In this document: positions 56,807-64,000 of the stretch, one piece after another | How the letters are laid out: the number at the start of each line of letters is the position of its first letter | Position numbering within the stretch: the first letter of the stretch is position 1 | From: Phymorhynchus buccinoides | Lineage: Eukaryota; Mollusca; Gastropoda; Neogastropoda; Raphitomidae | DNA length: 64,000 nt | Reading direction: 5' to 3' | Assembly: GCA_017654935.2 (NCBI GenBank) | Contig: CM065690.1 | Coordinates: 1-64,000, forward strand | Notes under the pieces: generated by a model | Databases searched by the model: none | The model's input: the letters and a program-made list of their open reading frames with translations, nothing else | Told to the model about the DNA's origin: nothing | Position numbers and translations under genes: made by a program

Positions 56807-56983
56807 AGAGAGAGGGAGAGAACGAACGAACAAATCTTTGTTATTGGTGGAAAAGAATAAGCATATCAAACACGCTTCTTTTCATCTTGCCAACAGTTAA
56901 CAAATGTGAAGAAAATATGAAAAAATACAAAATAACAAAGTTATCCATATATGAAGACACAACACATGAATAATTACAAATTA

Positions 56984-57080
56984 TCAACACACACCCATAC
57001 ATACACACACAGACAGACACACACACACACACACACACATATGCACACACATGCATGCACTCACACGCGCACTCACACAC
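56984..57080. repeat. CA-rich microsatellite
   Basis: (CA)n with CAGACAGA and CATGCATG interruptions; 57081-57440 beyond it has no gene. Confidence 0.9.
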
Positions 57081-57463
57081 TTCAGAAAACAATGAAAAAA
57101 CAATCACTTAACAATATTAATCCAATGAAAGATAAAAATGGACAAAGTATTTTTAACTCAAAATGACAAAGTCGTCATTAGATGCTTGTGATAGATTTGT
57201 TTGAAAGAACTGAGACTAGTGCCAACATTATCATTACTTATAAAAACCTATATACCTATGCCTATAAAAACTGGACAGAGGTCTTAATATGTTGTTTTTA
57301 TTTTAAACTTGGGGAGAGATGTGTTGTTTACCAGTATAAGAGTTAACGCCCTTGGTGAAGGATACGCGCGAGCGCTCCCGCCCTTGCATCCAAGAAGTCC
57401 TCCATCTAAAAAGTAGCCAATGTATCATCAATAAACATATTGCTTACACACGAGCTGTGTTTC

Positions 57464-57836
57464 TACATAATTCAAAAACAATTTGTAAATAATCATAAAC
57501 TTTATGTTGCCTTTGTTGATTTTGAGAAGGCTTTTGATTCTGTGTCTCGTAAGCTGTTATAATAATAATAATAATAATAATAGTGAATCATTTATATAGC
57601 GCACTCCTCCACCAAATGTGGAGCTCTATGCGCTTAACAACAACAAAAATTAAAAAGCAAGAAATTCAACAACAAAACAAATAATCGCTCGCACACATGC
57701 TGATGGCCTGTTTTAATGAAAAATGGAATTAAGGGTTATTATATCATTGTGTGAAAAATATGTATAATGATGTAAAAGCAAAGGTAAGAACAGGAGCAAA
57801 ATTATCTGATTTTATTAATTGTTCACAGGGAGTTTA
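57464..57836 (+). pseudogene. LINE reverse transcriptase fragment split by a SINE-like insert
   Basis: 57464-57558 reads KLYVAFVDFEKAFDSVSRKLL, reverse-transcriptase motif with the first catalytic Asp. After the insert, 57713-57833 continues with MKNGIKG and, after one frameshift, KNMYNDVKAKVRTGAKL then INCSQGV, the next conserved segment. The removed insert is bordered by CTGTT on both sides (57554-57558 and 57708-57712). Confidence 0.8.
57559..57707 (+). mobile_element. SINE-like insert (TATATAGCGC / ATGCGCTTAA family)
   Basis: An AAT-repeat start, then ATTTATATAGCGCACTCCTC and GGAGCTCTATGCGCTTAA, the hallmark of a very widespread short repeat seen in fish and invertebrates. It interrupts the LINE frame with a 5-bp CTGTT duplication. 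The class (SINE or MITE) is not settled. Confidence 0.65.
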
Positions 57837-58001
57837 AAAGGCAGGCCCCAGTCCAAAAGGTTAGGCTGGAAAATATAGAATGGCGTCTGCAGTGATCCGG
57901 GGTGTGGAGGATACAACACAAAACAAAAATGATACATTGGGTCATATCATCAAACGATAAAAAGAAATGAAACACTTGTTTAGACTTTTAGGTCTACACA
58001 C

Positions 58002-58150
58002 CTTGGTGCCCATGGGCTTGACTCGCTGGCTGGCTGCCCCCAGCTCCACGCCACGCACCCGCTGACCAAAAGTCAGACTGAACATGGTCTCCGACACATT
58101 TTCTTGTGCTGACGACACATGAATCAGCATCAGTGTCTTGCTGTCCCCCC
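58002..58150 (-). CDS. Kinesin-14 (KIFC3-like) motor-domain exon, C-terminal part
   Basis: A 149-nt exon on the minus strand, acceptor GTGTCCACAG at 58151, donor ACCAAG|GTGTGT. It encodes GGDSKTLMLIHVSSA, ENVSETMFSLTFGQRVRGVELG and a short tail. This is the end of the kinesin motor: the DSKT switch-proximal helix and the S/T-L-x-F-A/G-x-R-V segment leading to VELG, as in KIFC-type kinesins. The missing middle of the motor (NEHSSRSH, DLAGSE) was not found nearby. Confidence 0.85.
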
Positions 58151-58267
58151 CTGTGGACACACACACACAAACAAAGGCATTTGGAATTGCGTGCCAAAAT
58201 TTGATAATGAAACCTTTAGGACATTTTGCGAACCGTGTTCTATGAGGCGCTTCATATTATATGGCGT

Positions 58268-58510
58268 GCACCCCAACAAACCGAGGTCCCATATGCTCAA
58301 GCACTTACCACACATTAAGCCCAGTGGCAACGAAAAAGTAGTCATTTGGTAAAAATGTACCAATCCCACCCCCTCTTTCCTTCCTCATCAGTGACACAAA
58401 ACTTGCATGAAAAATAAATTGGGTGGCGCGCCTCTGGCTTCGACACTCTCTCCAAGTGGGAGCGACCCGAATTTCACAGAGAAGCCTCTGTGACTATAAA
58501 GTACGTAATA
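58268..58510 (+). mobile_element. SINE copy 2 (5'-truncated; partner 3395-3772)
   Basis: Matches the body of the SINE at 3395-3772 from AAACCGAGGTCCC to CCTCTGTGACTATAAAG. It lacks the tRNA-like head, consistent with 5' truncation during retroposition. It lies just outside the kinesin exon at 58150. Confidence 0.65.
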
Positions 58511-58544
58511 CCTACCCTCTGAGCCACTTTACCACTAATAATAT

Positions 58545-58675
58545 GACTAACAATATAGTACGAGACTGTTATTATGTATTTGGTATTATTACTAATAATT
58601 ACTAATAATATTATTACTAATTATTATTAATAATATCAAATACCTAATAACAGTTACGTACTATATTGTTAGTGT
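58545..58675. repeat. AT-rich foldback sequence
   Basis: An inverted repeat with arms ACTAACAATATAGTACG and GTATTTGGTATTATTA and an AATAAT-rich centre; about 130 bp in all. A degenerate tRNA-like head may follow on the minus strand (58700-58775). Confidence 0.7.
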
Positions 58676-59039
58676 TGTTCTCTTCATAAGCAACAAACCC
58701 GGGATCGTTCCTGGCGGCAGCACAGTTTTTCCGCTCACTTTCCACCACTCAACCTTGTGGTCTGCTTTTGGGTGAAACGACACATTTGCCCATGCACTTT
58801 GCTAACTCATTCAAGTCGTTCCGGAAATAACAGAGAGTTGTCAATTTTATACATTTGCTTCAAGGGAAGTAAATCTGTCTGCACATCACACTTTAGTCAC
58901 TTCTAAATTCGCTTCGCTCCCTTAGACCACAATTATACCTCTGACTTTGCTTTTCAAGTTTGTTGTGGGGAACCAATTGGTGCGGAGTTTTTCTATATAC
59001 AAATTTGCCTCCATGGAGAAAAGAAATGAGGAAAACAAA

Positions 59040-59160
59040 TCTGTGTCGTTGATGTATTCTTTGCGAAGAACCATCTCTTTTTTATACTTTCGGATCAGGT
59101 CCTCTTTTTCTTCTTCAGATGCCCTCATCTCCTGGTAAGCTCCCAGATTTACCGGGAGTT
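59040..59160 (-). pseudogene. Possible kinesin neck coiled-coil exon, uncertain
   Basis: Minus-strand frame reads AYQEMRASEEEKEDLIRKYK, then KEMVLRKEYIND, very like the coiled coil that directly precedes the motor in KIFC3-type kinesins (RKYRREL.LRKK). An acceptor-like TTACCAG precedes it, but no GT donor is seen where expected, and the exon would be out of order relative to 59655-59782. It may be a decayed or rearranged exon. Confidence 0.35.
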
Positions 59161-59268
59161 TCAATTTTGCATGTCAGGATATCGCAAACATAGCAAAGAG
59201 AGCAACTATAGTTATTCTTCATATTCTTTACAAATTAAATTGTAATTAACAACAATAATATAAAAGAA

Positions 59269-59271
<3 letters not shown>

Positions 59272-59313
<42 letters not shown>

Positions 59314-59355
59314 ACACACCACAACACGCACACACCACAACACACACACAACCAG
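59272..59355. repeat. (CA)n microsatellite
   Basis: (CA)n followed by CACACCACAACACG variants; a second, longer CA array is at 59510-59588. Confidence 0.95.
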
Positions 59356-59509
59356 AATGGTTTCATTGGAAATATTGATAACCCCAACATCAACTGAGAA
59401 GCACCAGCCAAAGCTCATGTCCGCAGTCACACACACACACACACACACACACAGCCCACATCCATCTACTTTACGCACACCCCCTCTCTCCCTTCAAAAA
59501 ACAATCCAT

Positions 59510-59588
<79 letters not shown>
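59510..59588. repeat. (CA)n microsatellite
   Basis: About 39 uninterrupted CA units, directly before the short GAA-tailed repeat at 59605-59641. Confidence 0.95.
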
Positions 59589-59590
<2 letters not shown>

Positions 59591-59654
59591 TGTGCATTTC
59601 ATTCTATAAAAAGAAGCTGACCACCACCACAGAAGAAGAACAACACATACTTAC

Positions 59655-59782
59655 AGAATTGTTTCATTGTAAATTTCCATCATGCTGACGGTGATGGTGA
59701 AAGTCCAGTCGCCCTTGTTCGCACTTTGATCAAAAAGTTGCTGCAGAGCACGCTGGTCTATGCCCGGGTCATCTGCAGGACC
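59655..59782 (-). CDS. Kinesin-14 (KIFC3-like) motor-domain exon with MEIYNE motif
   Basis: A 128-nt exon on the minus strand between acceptor CAAATCACAG and donor ATTCT|GTAAGT. It encodes GPADDPGIDQRALQQLFDQ, then DWTFTITVSMMEIYNETI, the motor segment following the P-loop exon; PGI.QRAL..LF and EIYNE are kinesin hallmarks. It ends after two bases of a codon, and the DLLNPDSG exon supplies exactly the third base, so the two were originally consecutive. In this window that exon is only present on the plus strand. Confidence 0.85.
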
Positions 59783-60314
59783 CTGTGATTTGGGGATAGA
59801 AAATTGTTTTCCTTATGACTTAATAATGTTGTCAATATGGATTAACAAAAAAGAAAAAAAGAAGGAAATGTTACAACTGACTACACATTTAACTCATTCA
59901 AATCGTTCCGGCCATATACGTCCGGAATTAATAGGTAGCTGTCAATTTGATGCATTTAAATTAGCATTAGCTAAACTTCCTTGCACCATGTCCTCTCCCC
60001 ACCCCCACCCCCCAATAAACACACCACTTTCCACCCTTACAGAACGCATAAAATACATAGCCCAAAATGTGAAGCGATTCTGTTCACTAGTTCACGAGAT
60101 ACAGCTGAACTTTTATACAAACTTCCTTGCATCATGGTACACCACCACACAAAATTTGAAGTGATTCTGTTCACTAGTTCACGAAATAAAGCTGGGGGGA
60201 AATTACATAGCCCAAAGAAAGAAATTTCGGTTTTCAAGGTCAAACTTCAAGGTCAAGGTCAGCACGGTATTGATTAACGAAAGGAAGCTTTGTGACGACG
60301 CGTTTTGAAATAAC

Positions 60315-60348
60315 AACGCGTTTTGAAATAATTATTTCAAAACGCGTT
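60315..60348. repeat. 34-bp perfect palindrome (copy 2)
   Basis: Identical to 53150-53183. Confidence 0.95.
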
Positions 60349-60433
60349 GAGTTTATTTCAAAACGCATTGGTGTGTGTCGACACATTTTGAAATAAAACT
60401 GATTTGAAATAAATTCACCATCTGTGTGTAGAC

Positions 60434-60760
60434 CCATTCAGGTCAAAAACCCACTGGACAAAACACCACCCATGAAGGACAAAAACCCACTGGACAAAAC
60501 ACTACCCACGCAGGACAAAAGCCCACTGGACAAAACACCACCCATGAAGGACAAAAACCCACTGAACAAAACACTACCCATGCAGGACAAAAGCCCACCG
60601 GACAAAACACCAAAAAGGCCCACCAGACAAAACACCACCCATGAAGGACAAAAGCCCACTGGACAGAATCTCGCCCATGTAGGACAAACACCCACCGGAC
60701 AGAATACCACCTGTGTAGGACAAAAGCCCATCGGACAGAACACCAACTGTTTAGGACAAA
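60434..60760. repeat. 36-bp tandem array, copy 2
   Basis: About nine units as in copy 1, open on the plus strand through the array and the CT tract. No start context, domain or signal supports translation. Confidence 0.9.
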
Positions 60761-60830
60761 GTGTGACCGAGACGAATGTTCATTCATTTCCGTTCAGCCC
60801 GTCGCTCGGTTCTTCCTGCCTTCTGCAAAC

Positions 60831-60914
<84 letters not shown>

Positions 60915-60919
60915 CAGCA

Positions 60920-61980
60920 CACCCGGAAATTGTTCTTTCATGCGTACATCCAACCAGATATTGACTACGCTTCTACAACTTGGGATTTGGCTAGTAAGAA
61001 CTGTTTAAAACCACTAGAAACTCTATAGACGTGCAATCAAAATTATACTACTTAAATCATCATCTCCGCAAACCACTGACTATAAAACATTAAGCATTCT
61101 CCCTTTCAGCTTAAGATGTCGTCTTAATAAGGCCGTGCTTATGTTTAAGATAATGAATAACCTGGCGCCTCCCTATCTCTGTGAAAAATTCCAAATCAGT
61201 AATGCTCGTAATAAAAGTAATATTCATTCCTCGTCCAAGAACAGATCTTTTCATGTCATCCCTAACATACTCAGGAGCAAAACTATGGAATGAGATGCCT
61301 GCATATATTAAAAACAAGAGCACCTTGGCGTCTTTCAAAAAATCATATAATAAATACTTAGCAGAATGTGTTTATAAATCACCTATATGTACGCCCATGT
61401 TTCCTCCGCATAATGTAAAAATGATTCCCTTCCAATATATAAATCACTTGCATCCAATGAATTTATGTTTAAACGCGGGAGGACAAATTATTTTATTTTA
61501 TGCGTTTAAATTCTGATATTTTCTTTCCCTATTCATTGGTAATTATTATTACCCTATTGAATGTCATGAGATAACATGTGGATACAAAATATGTGTGTGC
61601 GCGTGCGTGCGTGCGCGTGTGTGTATGTGTGCATATATATATATATATGAGTAAAATTATAAAAGACACAAAAACACAGTTTCATTTTAAAAAATATAAT
61701 CTCTGATAAAATTTTCGTTGCTAAAAGCCAACTTTTTCAATATCAACACTGGCCCAGACTACTCTCCAGACTTATATATATATATATATATATAATTTTT
61801 TCTTATTTTTTTCTTGCATGTTTCTGATTTCTTTTGTCTGTTTTGATTGTAGTTTATTTGTGTGGTTGTTTATCGTTTAATTTATGTTTGCTTGCTTGCT
61901 TTGTACGAGGACCTGATGAAAAAAAGCCATATTCTGTGCTTATTTAGTTATCCTCAATAAACATTCGAGTTTCATTCGAG
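60920..61980 (+). pseudogene. LINE 3' end, copy 2
   Basis: Same reverse-transcriptase C-terminal relic and 3' tail as at 53690-54625, including the ATTCGAG end. The tail is interrupted by the ~150-bp TA-flanked insert. Confidence 0.8.
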
Positions 61981-61989
61981 CTTCTCTCT

Positions 61990-62503
61990 CTCCAGACTTG
62001 TGTAGGAGGTAAGCAGGTCTGTTTCTCTCTAGACTGCTCCAGACTTGTGTAGGAGGTAAGCAGGTCTGTTTCTATCTAGACTGCTCCAGACTTGTGTAGG
62101 AGGTAAACAGGTCTGTTTCTCTCTAGACTACTCCAGACTTGTGTAGGAGGTAAGCAGGTCTATTTCTTTCTAGACTGCTCCAGACTTGTGTAGGAGGTAA
62201 GCAGGTCTGTTTCTATCTAGACTGCTCCAGACTTGTGTAGGAGGTAAGCAGGTCTGTTTCTCTCTAGACTGCTCCAGACTTGTGTAGGAGGTAAGCAGGT
62301 CTGTTTCTATCTAGACTGCTCCAGACTTGTGTAGGAGGTAAACAGGTCTGTTTCTCTCTAGACTACTCCAGACTTGTGTAGGAGGTAAGCAGGTCTATTT
62401 CTTTCTAGTCTGCTCCAGACTTGTGTAGGAGGTAAGCAGGTCTGTTTCTCTCTAGACTGCTCCAGACTTGTGTAGGAGGTAAACAGGTCTGTTTCTCCCT
62501 CAG
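61990..62503. repeat. 47-bp minisatellite, copy 2
   Basis: 514 bp, about 11 units, same length as copy 1 but with a different order of unit variants (for example more TCTGTTTCTATCTAGAC units), so units have been exchanged since the duplication. Confidence 0.9.
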
Positions 62504-62621
62504 AGACCTGCTGAACCCTGACAGTGGCAAGAAGCTGGACGTGAGGATGAAGGAGGAAGGGTGCTACCACGTGCCGGGACTTCTGACCAAGGCCGTCACC
62601 TCCCTGGAAGAGGTCAACAAG
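62504..62621 (+). CDS. Kinesin-14 (KIFC3-like) motor-domain exon, copy 2
   Basis: Same 118-nt sequence, splice sites and phase as the exon at 55144-55261. Identity at the nucleotide level is complete as far as I can read, so the duplication is recent or artefactual. Confidence 0.8.
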
Positions 62622-62781
62622 GTAACATTCTTTTTATTTATTTAAAGTAATGTTTTTTTTATTGTTTTTATATATTTAAAGTAATGTTTTTTATTATGCT
62701 GGTTTGTTACGTAAAATATTGCAGAAAGCACATGAACGTATTATTACCGAAAGCTTACGGATTGAGGTATTTACATGCCAC

Positions 62782-63038
<257 letters not shown>

Positions 63039-63090
63039 TAGAGACGCATAAGCCTACATACTTAAGGTCTGAATACACGTGAACATTTTT

Positions 63091-63260
63091 CCCTCTTTCC
63101 CCATGGCAACACAGTAATATAGGCCTATGATTTCCCTCTTTCCCCATGGCAACACAGTGATATAGGCCTATGATTTCACTCTTTCCCCATGGCAACACTG
63201 TGATTTAGGCCTATGATTTCACTCTTTCCCTATGGCAACACAGTGATGTAAACCTATGAT
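63091..63260. repeat. 42-bp tandem array
   Basis: Four units of CTTTCCCCATGGCAACACAG + TGATATAGGCCTATGATTTC at about 42-43-bp spacing. Confidence 0.9.
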
Positions 63261-63261
63261 G

Positions 63262-64000
63262 CCCTATGTATGTGTGTAGTATGCTCTACGTATATGTGTG
63301 TAGTAGATGCCCTACGTATATGTGTAGATGCTCTACGTATATGTGTAGATGCTCTACGTATGTGTGTAGATGCTCTACGTATGTGTGTAGATGCTCTACG
63401 TATGTGTGTAGATGCCCTACGTATGTATGTGTAGATGCCCTACGTATGTGTGTAGATGCCCTACGTGTGTAGATGCTCTACGTATGTGTGTAGATGCTCT
63501 ACGTATGTGTGTAGATGCCTACGTATGTGTGTATACGTATGTGTGTGTAGATGCCCTACGTATGTGTGTAGATGCCCTACGTATGTGTGTAGATGCCCTA
63601 CGTATGTGTGTAGATGCTCTACGTATGTGTGTAGATGCTCTACTATGTGTGTATGTGTGTAGATGCCCTACGTATATGTGTAGATGCTCTACGTATATGT
63701 GTAGATGCTCTACGTATGTGTGTAGATGCCTACTGTGTGTAGATGCTCTATGTGTGTAGATGCTCTACGTATATGTGTGTATGTGTAGATGCCTCTACGT
63801 ATATGTGTAGATGCTCTACGTATATGTGTAGATGCTCTACGTATATGTGTATGCTCTACGTATATGTGTAGATGCTCTACGTATATGTGTGATGCCCTAC
63901 GTATATGTGTGTAGATGCTCTACGTATGTGTGTAGATGCTCTACGTATGTGTGTAGATGCTCTACGTATATGTGTAGATGCTCTACGTATGTGTGTAGAT
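63262..64000. repeat. 21-bp tandem array (TAGATGCTCTACGTATGTGTG), runs off the window
   Basis: About 35 units of TAGATGCYCTACGTATGTGT with TATATGTGT variants. Every unit holds the 6-bp palindrome TACGTA. Cys/Val/Tyr frames through it are artefacts. The array continues past position 64000. Confidence 0.95.

Larger units (their letters stand above)
59973..62781 (+). repeat. Large direct duplication, copy 2 (partner 52810-55422)
   Basis: See copy 1. Copy 2 has a (CT)n of about 80 bp (60834-60911) and an extra segment of about 150 bp at 61645-61795 lying between two (TA)n tracts. It ends at TTTACATGCCAC, after which copy 1 continues into AT-rich DNA while this copy runs into a CA satellite. Confidence 0.95.

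Noticed and set aside
58700..58775. tRNA gene on the minus strand
   Set aside because: A and B boxes are each off consensus and no cloverleaf could be drawn; at most a decayed SINE head.
60424..61008. 194-codon frame with a PLDKTPPMKDKN repeat
   Set aside because: Explained by a 36-bp array plus a CT microsatellite; no start context. Kept only as a structural observation.

Overview
This is eukaryotic, intron-bearing, repeat-saturated DNA. It has long CA/GT, CT/GA, AAT and ATGT microsatellites, several classes of transposon, LINE fragments, a tRNA-derived SINE and two 500-N scaffold gaps. The repertoire (THAP transposase paired with a SWIM/YqaJ exonuclease, a gigasin-like beta-lactamase exon, abundant CA satellites) suggests a lophotrochozoan, most likely a marine mollusc such as a gastropod. 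The species cannot be fixed from sequence alone. No bacterial-style operons, CRISPR arrays or rRNA genes are visible.

Layout. 0-2.1 kb: a decayed Tc1/mariner-type element with perfect 26-bp terminal repeats. 3.4-4.3 kb: a tRNA-derived SINE, then the first exon of a secreted beta-lactamase-like serine hydrolase (minus strand). 4.9-9 kb: a hAT-like MITE and a LINE ORF1 (gag-like, three zinc knuckles), bracketed by a 48-bp direct repeat. 10-16 kb: CA/GT satellites, tandemly duplicated blocks and a TA-inserted MITE whose empty site survives in the neighbouring copy. 16.4-39.4 kb (between the gaps): low-complexity DNA, a foldback MITE, a LINE reverse-transcriptase relic, a 68-bp array carrying CRE-like sites, a diverged ~1-kb duplication, and a ~4.7-kb CT-rich satellite with alternating half-monomers. 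This part looks indel-dense.

41.4-51.6 kb is the best-preserved system: an apparently complete ~10.2-kb ISL2EU-type DNA transposon. It has inverted terminal regions and two convergent multi-exon genes. One encodes a SWIM finger + YqaJ/lambda-type exonuclease + PHD finger (541 aa, two exons); the other a THAP + coiled coil + HTH + DDE transposase (529 aa, three exons). All splice phases join in frame. Two foldback MITEs are nested in it.

52.8-62.8 kb: two near-identical direct copies of a ~2.6-2.8-kb block (palindrome, 36-bp array, LINE 3' end, 47-bp array, kinesin exon) flank ~4.5 kb with further KIFC3-like kinesin-14 exons. Those exons lie on the opposite strand and are not in protein order. 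The window ends in a (CA)n tract and 42-bp and 21-bp tandem arrays.
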